A stretch of DNA of 64,000 nucleotides from Clostridia bacterium (GCA_017397305.1 JAFQJB010000011.1:1-64000); one strand, 5' to 3'. Shown: positions 1 to 10,704, counted from the first letter of the stretch. Notes: generated from the sequence alone by a model not told the origin. Program-made: numbers and translations.

Positions 1-800
1 ACTGCATCTATAGAACGCCCTTTCACCCATACTTGTTACGCTATCTGGTATTTCTATGCTTGTTAATGAACTGCAACCATAGAACGCTTCATCACCTATA
101 CTTGTTACGCTATCTCCTATTACTACACTTGCAAGAGAACTGCAACCCTCGAACGCAGACTCATATATACTTGTTACGCTATCTCCTATTACTACGCTTG
201 TTAATGAACTGCAAATAGAGAACGCACCAAAACCTATACTTGTTACGCTATCTGGTATTTCTATACTTGTTAATTTACTGCAATCACAGAACGCAAAATC
301 ACCTATACTTGTTACGCTATCTGGTATTACTATACTTGTTAATGAACTGCATCTATAGAACGCAGAATCACCTATACTTGTTATGCTATCTGATATTTCT
401 ATGCTTGTTAATGAACTGCAATAATAGAACGCATAATCACCTATACTTGTTACACTATCTGGTATTTCTATGCTTGTTAATGAACTGCAATAATAGAACG
501 CCCATTCACCTATACTTGTTACGCTATTGGGTATTACTATACTTGTTAATGAACTGCATCTATAGAACGCAGAATCACCTATACTTGTTACACTATCGGG
601 GATTTCTATACTTGTTAATGAACTGCAATTACGGAACGTATAATCACCTATACTTGTTACGCTATCTCCTATTACTATGCTTGCAAGAGAATCGCAACCA
701 GAGAACGCCCATTCACCTATACTTGTTACGCTATCTCCTATTACCACGCTTGTTAATGAACTGCAACCACGGAACGCATCTTCACCTACACTTGTTACTA
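1..800. repeat. 69-bp tandem repeat encoding LRR units
   Basis: The string ACTTGTTACG or a one- to three-base variant recurs at 31, 100, 169, 238, 307, 376, 445, 514, 583, 652, 721 and 790, exactly every 69 bp with no indels. Each unit encodes one 23-residue LRR of the lipoprotein read on the minus strand. Neighbouring units are much more alike in DNA than in the other LRR gene of the window, which suggests recent unit duplication or homogenisation. Confidence 0.95.
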
Positions 801-1158
801 ATTTGCCTTTATAGCTTGATGGAATATAAACTTCGGTTGCCGTGCCCGTATAGTCTATTACTTGGTATTCATTATCAACTAAATCAAACACCAAGCCATC
901 AGTTCCTTTTGTTGAAGCACCGCAAACTGAACATTTTCCATTTACAAATGAGTGTGCACCTTCATCTATTTTAAGGTCACATCCACAATTTGCTTTTTTA
1001 TAATGCTTTTCCGTGTCAAAACTCCACTCGTTAGAGTAAGAGTGCTCGTGTGGTTTATCTCCTTCTCCACCGCCATCTTTTCCACCGCACGCAGTGAGAG
1101 CAAGCCCACCCATAGCAAGTAAGAAAACTGAAATTAGAACTGACAAAAGTTTTTTCAT
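1..1158 (-). CDS. BspA-like leucine-rich-repeat lipoprotein (3' end off the window)
   Basis: The frame is open from an ATG at 1158 to the window edge, giving at least 386 residues without a stop. The N-terminus is a lipoprotein signal: MKK, a hydrophobic stretch, then a LTAC lipobox with Cys near residue 24. A Gly/Asp/His-rich linker follows, then a short segment with paired Cys. From about residue 105 the protein is a string of 23-residue LRR_5/BspA-type repeats of the form SLTSIEIPDSVTSIGDYAF. Proteins of this family are surface-anchored and often bind host or bacterial ligands; that role is inference here. An AGGAGAAAGG ribosome-binding site precedes the start. The C-terminus is not visible. 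A second, more diverged member lies at 54450-55736. Confidence 0.9.
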   Translation of the reverse strand, partial: MKKLLSVLISVFLLAMGGLALTACGGKDGGGEGDKPHEHSYSNEWSFDTEKHYKKANCGCDLKIDEGAHSFVNGKCSVCGASTKGTDGLVFDLVDNEYQVIDYTGTATEVYIPSSYKGKLVTSVGEDAFRGCSSLTSVVIGDSVTSIGEWAFSGCDSLASIVIGDSVTSIGDYTFRNCSSLTSIEIPDSVTSIGDSAFYRCSSLTSIVIPNSVTSIGEWAFYYCSSLTSIEIPDSVTSIGDYAFYYCSSLTSIEISDSITSIGDSAFYRCSSLTSIVIPDSVTSIGDFAFCDCSKLTSIEIPDSVTSIGFGAFSICSSLTSVVIGDSVTSIYESAFEGCSSLASVVIGDSVTSIGDEAFYGCSSLTSIEIPDSVTSMGERAFYRCS

Positions 1159-1187
1159 AACCTTTCTCCTAAAAGATTTATGTAAAG

Positions 1188-1216
1188 ATTTTACCACTTT
1201 TTATCTATAAACGCAA
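1188..1216 (-). promoter_or_regulatory. Promoter of the LRR lipoprotein gene
   Basis: On the minus strand TTGCGT (1216-1211) and TAAAAT (1193-1188) are separated by 17 bp. The expected start site leaves a leader of about 25 nt before the ATG at 1158. Confidence 0.6.
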
Positions 1217-1261
1217 GGATATATAAAAAATTGTTTCTAACCAAACATATGCGCGTAAAAA

Positions 1262-1297
1262 TAAAACTAAAAAAGCCACTGAAATTTCAGTGGCTTT
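1262..1297 (-). terminator. Rho-independent terminator downstream of gdhA
   Basis: A perfect 13-bp inverted repeat without a spacer (AAAGCCACTGAAA / TTTCAGTGGCTTT, 1272-1297) is followed on the minus strand by TTTTTTAGTTTTAT. It lies about 315 nt past the gdhA stop, beyond two repeat elements, and just before the promoter of the LRR gene. Confidence 0.8.
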
Positions 1298-1318
1298 GAT
1301 TGTTGTTTGTATAGTGTT

Positions 1319-1384
1319 TTTAAGTGGTTAGATGCAAGCAAGACAAGGCTCGCGAAGGGTTTGGGGTAAGACAAACCCTTTTAT
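1319..1384 (+). repeat. Family I repeat, variant a
   Basis: The left part, GGTTAGATGCAAGCAAGACA at 1326 and onward, is shared with other family I copies. It is followed by a 9-bp hairpin, AAGGGTTTG (1355-1363) with CAAACCCTT (1372-1380). A diverged relative lies at 53941-54000. No TAACC right end is visible, so this may be a half-element. The strand given is the orientation of the consensus only. Between 1385 and 1492 I see an imperfect hairpin around 1434-1475 (AAAGCCCCGATAG with CTATTGGGACTTT) and nothing else. Confidence 0.65.
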
Positions 1385-1492
1385 AGTATGATTTTTAAGT
1401 CAAAGATACAGAAAAAAGGAGGAAAACAAAAAGCCCCGATAGGCGCGTACGTCTGTACGTAACTATTGGGACTTTGTTTGTGTTTTTCTTTT

Positions 1493-3030
<1,538 letters not shown>

Positions 3031-3087
3031 CAATTTTTAATACGTTTTTTCAAATATAGTCTATTATTTTTATTTATACTTTCTTTC

Positions 3088-3259
3088 GTCACTAGAACAA
3101 TAAAGCATTGATTAGTAATTTTGCGATTTGACGAGGAAAACGCAAAAAGGACGAGCGTTCTTGTGAGGGCGCATACCCTTGCGGTCTGTAACCGAACAAA
3201 ACGCAAAGTAATTTGCAGTGTTTTTCCGTCAAAAATCAATGGTGGATTGTGTAAGTGAC
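3088..3259 (+). repeat. Family II palindromic element 3' of rseP
   Basis: A 172-bp imperfect hairpin. The left arm (3088-3113) begins GTCACT, then ACAAT and CATTGATT; the right arm (3234-3259) is AATCAATG, ATTGT, AGTGAC. The inner part has TTTGACGAGGAAAA against TTTTTCCGTCAAAA, then GCGTTCTTG, a CATACC/GGTCTG apical stem, and GTAACCGA, CAAAACGC. The core matches the element at 42455-42622 closely, but the outer arms differ by paired changes. It ends 5 nt from the rseP stop codon. The rest of the 2960-3264 gap holds only the gdhA promoter. Confidence 0.8.
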
Positions 3260-3264
3260 ATCTA

Positions 3265-4386
3265 TTAAAAGCATTGCTGGACGTCGACAAAGATTGCAAA
3301 GAGCAGTATCAGCACAAAGCCTATGCCGTGAATAATAGCCTCTACCCTGCGTTTTAGGGGTTTTTTGCGTATCCATTCGATTGTGGTGAACACCGCACGC
3401 GAGCCGTCTAGTGCGGGGATAGGAAGAAGGTTAAACACGGCAAGGTTTACACCGATAAAGGCGGTCATGTTCAATAAATACTGAAATCCACCCAGCCGTA
3501 TTGCATCGGCAGTTACGGTGATTGTTGTTACCGTTCCACCGAGCGAGCTTATGCCGAGTGACCCAGTAAATAATTGTCTTAGCACGGTAAATATCGTGCC
3601 CGCCGTCTTAAACGAATACTCAAAACTTCTACCAACAGTTCTCAGCGGTCCAAGTTTTATGCCTGTCGAATAAATTCCACCGCCCGCAAACTCCCCGTTG
3701 TCGTCCACTGCATAGTAGACGCCGAGTGCCGAGTAAAGTTTTTTCATATCTTCAACGTTTTTAAAATGGGTGTCTTCGCGGAGCATTATGGAGATATCTT
3801 GCACCTTACCGTCACGAATAACGGTAAACTCCACAAGTTCGCCCTTTTCCCTACCTTCAACCGCATCCATAAGGTCGGTGACTAAATAGATATTCTTTCC
3901 GTCCGCCTCAACGATGACGTCTTGGCTTTGAAAACTATACTCTATCGGCACGGAGGGGTCTGGGGTTAAATCGTAGGTCATAAGTGCACTATGTCCGTAC
4001 ACCGAGAACATTATTATTATAACAATCACGGCAAAGATATAGTTCATAAGTGCACCGGATACCAGCACAATCAGTCTTTGCCACGGCTTTTTGTTGTTAA
4101 ATGCGGTGGGGTCGGTGCTGTCGTCGTCTTCACCACGGAAAGAACAAAAACCGCCTATTGGAAATAAGCGGATAGAGAATTTTTCTCCGTTCTTTTTGGT
4201 TTTGGAAAACAGCCTTGGCCCAAAGCCTATTGCAAATTCTTCAATTCCAAACCCAAATATTCTGCCCGTTATATAATGCCCGAATTCGTGCACGGTAATC
4301 ATAACCAATAGCACCAAAATAGCAAGCAAGATATAACCGACGTAAGTCATTACGCTACCAAAGGAAGCGAGAAATAAATAATTCAT
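3265..4386 (-). CDS. rseP: Site-2 membrane metalloprotease RseP
   Basis: 373 residues, M50 intramembrane zinc protease family. The first transmembrane segment carries the zinc motif HEFGH at residues 33-37; a central PDZ domain spans roughly residues 150-240; the last third has NLLPIPALDGSR, the second zinc-ligand motif. It cleaves membrane-bound substrates such as anti-sigma factors or signal peptide remnants; the local substrate cannot be read from the sequence. Its ATG overlaps the dxr stop by one base (TAATG), so the two are translationally coupled. It is the last gene of the pyrH-frr-uppS-cdsA-dxr-rseP block, an order common in Firmicutes. Confidence 0.95.
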   Translation of the reverse strand: MNYLFLASFGSVMTYVGYILLAILVLLVMITVHEFGHYITGRIFGFGIEEFAIGFGPRLFSKTKKNGEKFSIRLFPIGGFCSFRGEDDDSTDPTAFNNKKPWQRLIVLVSGALMNYIFAVIVIIIMFSVYGHSALMTYDLTPDPSVPIEYSFQSQDVIVEADGKNIYLVTDLMDAVEGREKGELVEFTVIRDGKVQDISIMLREDTHFKNVEDMKKLYSALGVYYAVDDNGEFAGGGIYSTGIKLGPLRTVGRSFEYSFKTAGTIFTVLRQLFTGSLGISSLGGTVTTITVTADAIRLGGFQYLLNMTAFIGVNLAVFNLLPIPALDGSRAVFTTIEWIRKKPLKRRVEAIIHGIGFVLILLFAIFVDVQQCF

Positions 4387-5522
4387 TACACTCCAAACAA
4401 CTGCGCCACGTACCGCCTTGCAAACGCGTCGGCTTCTACCAAGTGGTCCTCTTCAACGTGGTGACCGCCGTCAAACGATTGCATTGCGCCGTATATGGCT
4501 TTATAAATGTCATTATACCCAATTTTGCCTTCTAAAAACAACTTAACCGCCATTTCGTTAGCACCGTTTACCACTGCGGGATATGTTCCGCCTTCCTTTG
4601 CGCCTTCTAGAACAAGGTTAAAGCAAGGGAATCTATCGTGGTCAACATTTTCAAACGAAAGGGTTTTAAGTTCGGCAAAATCTAGGCTTTTAAGCCCGAT
4701 ATTAAGCCGTTCTGGATAGGAAAGCGCTAAGGCAATTGGCAATTCCATGGTGGGATAACTCATTTGCGCCATCACCGAACGGTCAACGTACTCTACCATA
4801 GAGTGTATGATACTTTCCCTATGAATTATAACGTCTATTTTGTCGAAAGAAGTGTTATATAGCCATTTTGCCTCGATAACCTCAAAGGCTTTGTTAACAA
4901 GCGTTGCGCAATCTATGGTAATCTTAGCCCCCATATTCCAGTTGGGGTGCTTTAGTGCGTCTTTTGCGGTGACAGAACGTAATTGCTCTTTACTTAAATC
5001 TCTAAACGCACCGCCACTGCACGTCAGTATTATTTTATTAAACGGCTTTTCAAAGTCGAAAGAAAGGGCTTGCCATACGGCTGAATGTTCGCTGTCGATT
5101 GGAAGAATTTTAACCCCTTTTTCCTTTGCCCTTTGCATTACTAAACTTCCGCCCACAACCAAGCTTTCCTTGTTTGCAAGCGCAACGTTTTTGCCCTTTT
5201 CTATAGCGTCTAAAACGGCAACTATCCCCTTAAAGCCAACCAATGCAACGACCACAACGTCGGCTTCCTTTATGATTGCGTTTTTAAAACTATCCTCGCC
5301 AGAGAAAAACTCTACACCCTTTACCTCACGAACGGAATCTGGAAGGGCGCAAGATAGGGTTGCAACCTTTGGCATAAATTCTTTTACTTGCGATGAGAAT
5401 TCTTGCGCGTTGTTGCCCGCCGAGAGCGATACTATCTTAAATTTGTCGGGGTGCTTACGGACAACGGATAGCGTTTGCTTACCGATTGACCCCGTGCTAC
5501 CTATAAGTGCAATTTTTTTCAT
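4386..5522 (-). CDS. dxr: 1-deoxy-D-xylulose 5-phosphate reductoisomerase
   Basis: 378 residues, normal length. It catalyses the first committed step of the MEP isoprenoid pathway, NADPH-dependent conversion of DXP to MEP. The N-terminal dinucleotide site is GSTGSIGKQT (residues 8-17). The metal and substrate region includes IDSEHSAVWQ (about residue 142) and TCSGGAFRDL. It sits directly between cdsA and rseP and downstream of uppS, which uses the isoprenoid product to make the undecaprenyl carrier, so the block links isoprenoid supply to envelope synthesis. It starts one base after the cdsA stop (TAATATG). Confidence 0.97.
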   Translation of the reverse strand: MKKIALIGSTGSIGKQTLSVVRKHPDKFKIVSLSAGNNAQEFSSQVKEFMPKVATLSCALPDSVREVKGVEFFSGEDSFKNAIIKEADVVVVALVGFKGIVAVLDAIEKGKNVALANKESLVVGGSLVMQRAKEKGVKILPIDSEHSAVWQALSFDFEKPFNKIILTCSGGAFRDLSKEQLRSVTAKDALKHPNWNMGAKITIDCATLVNKAFEVIEAKWLYNTSFDKIDVIIHRESIIHSMVEYVDRSVMAQMSYPTMELPIALALSYPERLNIGLKSLDFAELKTLSFENVDHDRFPCFNLVLEGAKEGGTYPAVVNGANEMAVKLFLEGKIGYNDIYKAIYGAMQSFDGGHHVEEDHLVEADAFARRYVAQLFGV

Positions 5523-5523
5523 A

Positions 5524-6348
5524 TTAAACCAAAAGGAAAATTAAATAAAGGAATAACACTACGAACTGCGTGCCGTCAATTCTATCTAGCACACCGCCGT
5601 GACCGGGGAGAAGTTTTCCAGAGTCTTTTACCCCCACCTTTCTTTTAAGCAAACTTTCTAAAAGGTCGCCAAAAGTGTTTATAACGCTTGCAACTAAGCC
5701 CACTAGCGCAAAGAAGAATACGGGCGAGAAGAAATTTATGGTCGGCTTAAATATAAAGTAAACGATTATCGCGCCGACTATTCCGCCAACTACCCCACCG
5801 ATAGCACCCGACCAAGTCTTTTTGGGGCTTACCTTTGGGCAAAGTTTAGGTCCGCCGATGAGTCTTCCCGTAAAGTATGCAAAAGTATCCGCAAACGGAG
5901 AGATGACAAAGGATAGCAAGAGTATTATAAAGCCGTTCGCCACACTGTTTGCCATAAGCATAAACATAAGCGGTACTGCGGGGTAAATAAAGGGTATTAT
6001 GCTATAGAAAAATTGTGCGCTCGTCTTTTTCCAAAAGATTGCGTAAATGCAATACACGATAAGGATAAGAGCAACGAGGTCGATTGAAACAAGCCAACCC
6101 CAACCACCACCGATTAGCCACTCGCTTAAAAGATAAACGAGCGGAAATAAGATACCGAATGTAACACCTAGCGGATAAACGCCTTTAAGTGCTTTCTCTT
6201 TTACCATGCGAGCAACTTCAAAGGTTGCCCATGCTATTAAAAAATAAGTTAAAAGGTGAAAGATTCGTGCGTCTACAAGCTCACGCATCAAAAAGAAGCC
6301 GAGCATTACCGCAACGTATCCTGCACCCGTAATAATTCTTGTCAACAT
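5524..6348 (-). CDS. cdsA: Phosphatidate cytidylyltransferase
   Basis: 274 residues from an ATG at 6348, one base after the uppS stop (TAATATG). The frame is open further upstream, but that extension would lie inside uppS and lacks a ribosome-binding site. The protein is a polytopic membrane enzyme with about eight hydrophobic segments. It makes CDP-diacylglycerol from CTP and phosphatidate. The CdsA signature is at the C-terminal end: [12 protein letters not shown], then [19 protein letters not shown], then DRIDG. Confidence 0.95.
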   Translation of the reverse strand: MLTRIITGAGYVAVMLGFFLMRELVDARIFHLLTYFLIAWATFEVARMVKEKALKGVYPLGVTFGILFPLVYLLSEWLIGGGWGWLVSIDLVALILIVYCIYAIFWKKTSAQFFYSIIPFIYPAVPLMFMLMANSVANGFIILLLSFVISPFADTFAYFTGRLIGGPKLCPKVSPKKTWSGAIGGVVGGIVGAIIVYFIFKPTINFFSPVFFFALVGLVASVINTFGDLLESLLKRKVGVKDSGKLLPGHGGVLDRIDGTQFVVLFLYLIFLLV

Positions 6349-6349
6349 A

Positions 6350-7036
6350 TTAAATCTTCCCAAAACGACGTTTCCTACCCGAAAATTCTTCCAATGCCTT
6401 GTCGAATTCCTTTTCGTCAAAGTCCGGCCACAAAACGTCGGTAAAATATAGTTCACTATACGCGCCTTGATACAAGAGGAAGTTGGAAAGTCTAAGTTCT
6501 CCACCCGTCCTTATTATAAGGTCGGGGTCCCCCGATTGCGCGGTGTAAAGGTTAGCTGAAATCGATTGTTCGGTAACCTCTTCACCCTTACTTAAAACTT
6601 TTTTTACGGCTGAAACAATCTCTTGCCTTCCGCCATAATTTATTGCAATGTTAAGGTAATGAGCGGTGTTTTTCTCGCTCTGCTTTTCGCCGTCCTCAAT
6701 AACCTTTTTTAAGTCGGCGGAAAGTTGTTCTCTACCCCCCACTACCACAAGACGAACGTCACTTTTAACCACCTTTTTAATGAACTTTTTAAAGTAGGTT
6801 TTAAGAAGTTTCATAAGTTCGTCCACTTCTTCCTTGGGACGTGCCCAATTTTCAGAAGAAAATGCGTATAGGGTAAGCGATTTGACACCTTTTGAAAAGG
6901 CGTGCGAAACGATTCTATCCACGTTTGCAGAGCCCGCTCTATGCCCGAACGAACGGTTTTTTCCACGTGCAGTTGCCCACCTGCCGTTCCCGTCCATAAT
7001 TATCCCAACGTGACTGGGCAATTTTGATTTTTCCAT
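6350..7036 (-). CDS. uppS: Undecaprenyl diphosphate synthase
   Basis: 228 residues from the ATG at 7036, one base after the frr stop. A start 12 codons upstream would overlap frr and adds nothing conserved. cis-Prenyltransferase signatures are present: [11 protein letters not shown] with the catalytic Asp, [27 protein letters not shown], and the C-terminal [19 protein letters not shown]. It makes the C55 carrier lipid for peptidoglycan and other envelope glycans. Confidence 0.97.
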   Translation of the reverse strand: MEKSKLPSHVGIIMDGNGRWATARGKNRSFGHRAGSANVDRIVSHAFSKGVKSLTLYAFSSENWARPKEEVDELMKLLKTYFKKFIKKVVKSDVRLVVVGGREQLSADLKKVIEDGEKQSEKNTAHYLNIAINYGGRQEIVSAVKKVLSKGEEVTEQSISANLYTAQSGDPDLIIRTGGELRLSNFLLYQGAYSELYFTDVLWPDFDEKEFDKALEEFSGRKRRFGKI

Positions 7037-7037
7037 A

Positions 7038-7613
7038 TTAAACGGAAAGAACGTCCTTTTCTTTTTCAGCACAAAGCTTTTCTATCTTTTCGATAGTTTC
7101 GGCAATTAGTTTATCGATTTCCTTTTCGCAAACTGCATGTTCGTCTTCAGAAAGTTCTTTATTGTTTTTCATCTTCTTGATGCCGTCCATTGCGTCACGA
7201 CGAACGTTTCTAACCGCAACCTTGCTGTCTTCTGCCATCTTCTTAACTTGCTTAACAAGTTCCTTTCTTCTCTCTTCGGTGAGTGCTGGGAAAACAAGGC
7301 GGATAACCTTACCGTCGTTAACGGGGGTAATACCAAGGTTTTCAGCAAGAAGTTGTTTCTCGATAACTTTAAGCATGCTTGCATCCCACGGAGCGATTAC
7401 TAAGCATCTACCTTCGGTAACCGAAAGGTTGCCTACTTGGTTGATAGGCGTGGGGCTTCCGTAATAATCTACAAGCACCTTGTCGAGAATATGCGGATTT
7501 GCTCTGCCCGCACGGATAGTAACGTATTCGCCGTTAAGAACGGATACGGTTTTTTCCGTTCTATCCATAGTCTCCATCATAATCATTTCATATTGTTCAT
7601 TTTGGATTGCCAT
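7038..7613 (-). CDS. frr: Ribosome recycling factor
   Basis: 191 residues, slightly longer than the usual 185. It splits post-termination ribosomes together with EF-G. The conserved stretch RAGRANPHILDKVLVDYYG is near residue 34, and ALTEERRKELVKQVKK lies in the long helical arm. The start follows AAGGAGAACTTATT. It is separated from pyrH by a 316-bp gap filled by family II repeats. Confidence 0.97.
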   Translation of the reverse strand: MAIQNEQYEMIMMETMDRTEKTVSVLNGEYVTIRAGRANPHILDKVLVDYYGSPTPINQVGNLSVTEGRCLVIAPWDASMLKVIEKQLLAENLGITPVNDGKVIRLVFPALTEERRKELVKQVKKMAEDSKVAVRNVRRDAMDGIKKMKNNKELSEDEHAVCEKEIDKLIAETIEKIEKLCAEKEKDVLSV

Positions 7614-7709
7614 AATAAGTTCTCCTTTATTGTTTGTCTATTTTAATGTTTTTAAGTTCTTGCCCCAAAAGGCTTTAAAGTAAAAGGGGTGTTTTGCTTT
7701 TTCTCAAAA

Positions 7710-7758
7710 GGCTTTGGAGCAATACGATTTGATTAGCCTAGCGTTTTGGTGAGGAAAA
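7710..7758 (+). repeat. Family II left-end fragment
   Basis: GGCTTTGGAGCAATACG, TTGATTAG and GTGAGGAAAA match the left half of the element at 42455 but no right half follows. A still weaker trace, GGCTTTAAAG, is at 7671-7680. Together with the full element at 7771 these fill the gap between frr and pyrH. Confidence 0.6.
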
Positions 7759-7770
7759 TTTTTCTCAAAA

Positions 7771-7929
7771 GGCTTTGAAGCGAAAAACGTTGATATAGCG
7801 CGAAGTGGCAAACACAAACAAGACTTTTGTTATGCCCGACGGCAAGAGTATACATCTTGTCTAGGGTGTAACGAGAGTATTGTGCAGTGTTTCACGCTTT
7901 GCGCATCAACCTTTTTGAGCGGAAAAGTC
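7771..7929 (+). repeat. Family II palindromic element 3' of pyrH
   Basis: A 159-bp imperfect hairpin ending on the base before the pyrH stop codon. Arms pair in order: GGCTTT with AAAGTC, AAAAA with TTTTT, GTTGAT with ATCAAC, GCGC with GCGC, AAG with CTT, AAACAC with GTGTTT. The apical part differs from the 42455 and 3088 copies, so this is a second subtype. Its left half recurs at 42385-42430 (GGAGCGCAAGGTGGCAAACG). Confidence 0.75.
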
Positions 7930-8637
7930 TTAACTAATCAACGTGCCGATTGTTTCGCCGGTAACTGCACGCATAAGTGCGTTGTCTTCGAATAAGCCGA
8001 AGGATAGAACGTGAATATTGTTTTCTTGACAAATGGTTATTGCAGTCATATCCATCGCTTTAAGTCCTTTAATCATATAGTCGGCATAAGAGATTTTGTC
8101 AAGTTTTTTAGCATTGGGGTTGGTTTTTGGGTCGGAATCGTAAATGCCGTCCACGTTTTTAGCAAGGAGCAACACTTCTGCACCGATTTCAGCCGCACGT
8201 AGAGCCGCTGCGGTATCGGTTGTAAAATAGGGGTTACCAGTTCCACAAGCAAAGATAACTACCCTACCTTTGCCGAGGTGTGACATTGCCTTTCTTAAAA
8301 TATAAGGCTCTGCAACTCTAGTGATAGTAAGCGCCGTTTGAACGCGGGTTTGAACGTCCTTTCTCTCTAGGGCGTCTTGAAGTGCAAGTGCGTTGATAAT
8401 GGTAGCGAGCATACCCATATGGTCGGCTGTCGTCCTATCCATTTCCTTGCCTTGTCTTCCGCGCCAGAAGTTACCGCCACCGACGATTATACCTATTTCA
8501 ACGCCAAGTTCTTTTACCGCTTTGATTTGGTCGGTAATTTGGTCCAAAATCTTTTCGTCAAGACCGTTGCCCTTTTCACCCGACAACGCCTCGCCCGAAA
8601 GTTTGATAATAACTCTCTTATATGCTGCTTTGCTCAT
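7930..8637 (-). CDS. pyrH: UMP kinase
   Basis: 235 residues, amino-acid-kinase-fold UMP kinase, which phosphorylates UMP to UDP in pyrimidine supply. Visible signatures are [11 protein letters not shown] at the N-terminus, [11 protein letters not shown] (about residue 48), [19 protein letters not shown], and the acidic [18 protein letters not shown] loop. The start follows AAGGAGTTTTAA. A promoter lies 55-80 nt upstream, so this gene begins the pyrH-to-rseP block rather than continuing from tsf. Confidence 0.97.
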   Translation of the reverse strand: MSKAAYKRVIIKLSGEALSGEKGNGLDEKILDQITDQIKAVKELGVEIGIIVGGGNFWRGRQGKEMDRTTADHMGMLATIINALALQDALERKDVQTRVQTALTITRVAEPYILRKAMSHLGKGRVVIFACGTGNPYFTTDTAAALRAAEIGAEVLLLAKNVDGIYDSDPKTNPNAKKLDKISYADYMIKGLKAMDMTAITICQENNIHVLSFGLFEDNALMRAVTGETIGTLIS

Positions 8638-8690
8638 TTAAAACTCCTTAAAACCACGATTGGTTTTATTTAGTAAATTATATCTTTAAT

Positions 8691-8719
8691 ATTATATACT
8701 ATTTTCCTTAATTTGTAAA
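8691..8719 (-). promoter_or_regulatory. pyrH promoter
   Basis: Minus-strand TTTACA (8719-8714), 17-bp spacer, TATAAT (8696-8691). It lies between the tsf terminator and pyrH. Confidence 0.65.
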
Positions 8720-8762
8720 TATCAAAAGGCAACAAACAAACAAAAAATTGCCATTAAATTAC

Positions 8763-8794
8763 AAAAAAATGTGCGTACCAATAGGTACGCACAT
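8763..8794 (-). terminator. Terminator of the rpsB-tsf operon
   Basis: An 11-bp perfect stem, ATGTGCGTACC with GGTACGCACAT (8769-8794) and a 4-nt loop, followed on the minus strand by TTTTTTTG. Confidence 0.9.
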
Positions 8795-8810
8795 AAATTT
8801 TTAAGAAAAA

Positions 8811-9692
8811 TTATTTCTTCATTTGTGCTTCAACTTCAGCAGCGAAGTCATCGTTTCTCTTTTCTAAGCCTTCACCCATTTCAAATCTGGTGAAACGTTT
8901 AATAGAAAGAGTTTTGCCCATCTTGTCGCCACAAGCCTTAACGAGCTTTTCGATAGTGATAGAGGGGTCTTTAACGAATGCTTGGTTCAAAAGACAGAAT
9001 TCGTCGTAATACTTCTTAACTCTACCTTCAACCATTCTATCAACGATAGCAGCGGGTTTGCCTTCGTTTAATGCTTGAGCCTTCAAAATTTCCTTTTCGT
9101 GTTCCAAAACTTCTGCAGGAACTTCTGCTGCGTTAAGATACAAGGGTTTAGCCGCTGCGATTTGAAGTGCAACGTCGTGTGCAAGTTCTTTTGCGCCGTC
9201 GCAAGTGCAACCTTCAACTTCTACGAGAACGCCTACCTTACCACCCATGTGGATGTAGCTTTCTACGATACCAGCTTCAGCGGTGTATTTAACAAAACGA
9301 CGGATAGCAATCTTTTCGCCGATTTTTGCAGTTGCAGCGATAGTATCTTCAGATTTTGCAGCAACGAGTGCGTCGATATCAGCAACTTCGTTTGTTGCAA
9401 CGTATTCAGCAACACCATCAACGAATGCTTTGTATTGGTCGCCCTTTGCAACGAAGTCGGTTTCGCAGTTTACTTCTACCAATACGCCAGTGTTACCAAC
9501 GATTTTAGCAGCAACGATACCTTCTGCAGCGATTCTTGAAGCCTTTTTAGCAGCGGTAGCCATACCTTTTTCTCTCAAAAAGTCTACAGCCTTGTCCATG
9601 TTGCCGTCGGTTTCTTTCAATGCCTTTTGGCAATCTGCAACGCCAGCACCCGTCTTCTTACGGAGTTCCATTACGTCTTTACTTGTGAACAT
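8811..9692 (-). CDS. tsf: Elongation factor Ts
   Basis: 293 residues. It is the nucleotide exchange factor that regenerates EF-Tu-GTP. The UBA-like N-terminus [19 protein letters not shown] and the core stretches [17 protein letters not shown] and the dimerisation region around residues 150-200 are typical. It lies 18 bp after rpsB, the universal rpsB-tsf pair, and ends at a strong terminator. Confidence 0.98.
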   Translation of the reverse strand: MFTSKDVMELRKKTGAGVADCQKALKETDGNMDKAVDFLREKGMATAAKKASRIAAEGIVAAKIVGNTGVLVEVNCETDFVAKGDQYKAFVDGVAEYVATNEVADIDALVAAKSEDTIAATAKIGEKIAIRRFVKYTAEAGIVESYIHMGGKVGVLVEVEGCTCDGAKELAHDVALQIAAAKPLYLNAAEVPAEVLEHEKEILKAQALNEGKPAAIVDRMVEGRVKKYYDEFCLLNQAFVKDPSITIEKLVKACGDKMGKTLSIKRFTRFEMGEGLEKRNDDFAAEVEAQMKK

Positions 9693-9710
9693 ATATCTTT
9701 CCCCCTATGA

Positions 9711-10448
9711 TTATTCTTCTACTTTTGCTTCTTCAGCTTGAGCGGTTTCAGCGGTTACTTGTTCGCCTTGGTTTGCTTCGATAACTGCGTCTGCTATAAC
9801 TGATGCGATAAGTTTAACTGCTCTAATAGCGTCGTCGTTACCAGGGATAACGTGGTCGATAAGGTCGGGGTCACAGTTGGTATCGGTGATAGCAACGATA
9901 GGAATGTTAAGCTTTCTTGCTTCCAATACAGCGATGTCTTCTTGTGAGGGGTCTACGATAAACATAAGACCGGGAAGAGTTCTCATTTCTCTAATACCGC
10001 CGAGGTTGGTTTGAAGCTTTTCTCTTTCAATCTTCAATTGGCTAACTTCTTTTTTGGGAAGAAGGTCGAATTCGCCCATTTTTTCCATGTTGTCGAGTTT
10101 GTTAAGTCTTTCAACTCTGGACCTAATGGTTTTGAAGTTGGTAAGAGTACCGCCGAGCCATCTTGAGTTAACGTAGTATTGACCGCATCTTTCAGCTTCT
10201 TCTTTGATAGCATCTTGAGCTTGTTTCTTTGTTCCTACGAAAAGTACGCTCTTACCCTTTTTAACCGTTTCAACAACGAAAGGATATACGTCGTTTTCGA
10301 TAAGGTCTACGGTTTGTTCTAGGTTAACGATATGAATACCGTTTCTTTCGCCGTAGATGTACTTTTTCATTTTCGGGTTCCAACGTCTTGTTTGGTGGCC
10401 GAAGTGAACTCCAGTTTCAAGGAGTTGTTTCATTGTGATAACTGCCAT
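9711..10448 (-). CDS. rpsB: 30S ribosomal protein S2
   Basis: 245 residues. Signatures include [20 protein letters not shown] at the N-terminus, [19 protein letters not shown], and [19 protein letters not shown] in the second half. The C-terminus is acidic. The start follows GGAGGTAAAAATT. A leader of about 120 nt separates it from its promoter; no known leader motif was recognised there. Confidence 0.98.
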   Translation of the reverse strand: MAVITMKQLLETGVHFGHQTRRWNPKMKKYIYGERNGIHIVNLEQTVDLIENDVYPFVVETVKKGKSVLFVGTKKQAQDAIKEEAERCGQYYVNSRWLGGTLTNFKTIRSRVERLNKLDNMEKMGEFDLLPKKEVSQLKIEREKLQTNLGGIREMRTLPGLMFIVDPSQEDIAVLEARKLNIPIVAITDTNCDPDLIDHVIPGNDDAIRAVKLIASVIADAVIEANQGEQVTAETAQAEEAKVEE

Positions 10449-10571
10449 AATTTTTACCTCCGTTCTGCCTCCTCGTCCCTTCCTTTTATAGCGGAATACA
10501 TTCCCAAGATAGATGTTTTTTTAGGAACACGAATTTCCACAAAAGAAACGAGTGCGAATTTTTGCTTGTAT

Positions 10572-10600
10572 ATTCTACCACACTTTACTACGTAAAGCAA
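10572..10600 (-). promoter_or_regulatory. rpsB promoter
   Basis: Minus-strand TTGCTT (10600-10595), 17-bp spacer, TAGAAT (10577-10572). Confidence 0.55.
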
Positions 10601-10675
10601 ACGATTTTAAGCGGTTTTTAAATATAATTTGACCTTTTTTTAATAGATTTTTTAAAATTAGCACATCTTGTGCAA

Positions 10676-10704
10676 AATAAAAAAACGCCCACCAAATGAG
10701 CGTT
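10676..10704 (-). terminator. Terminator after the DUF1292 gene
   Basis: Stem AACGCTC with GGGCGTT (one G-T pair) at 10684-10704, followed on the minus strand by seven T. Confidence 0.8.

Noticed and set aside
33-974. Long plus-strand open frames rich in Leu/Tyr/Asn
   Set aside because: They are antisense shadows of the LRR repeats; the minus frame has a lipoprotein signal and a ribosome-binding site.
1434-1475. Imperfect hairpin as a gdhA terminator
   Set aside because: The stem has a mismatch and no T-tract on the minus strand; the hairpin at 1272-1297 is far better.
7660-7930. CRISPR array, suggested by recurring GGCTTTGGAGC motifs
   Set aside because: The units differ in spacing and pair with distant right arms; there are no regular spacers and no cas genes.
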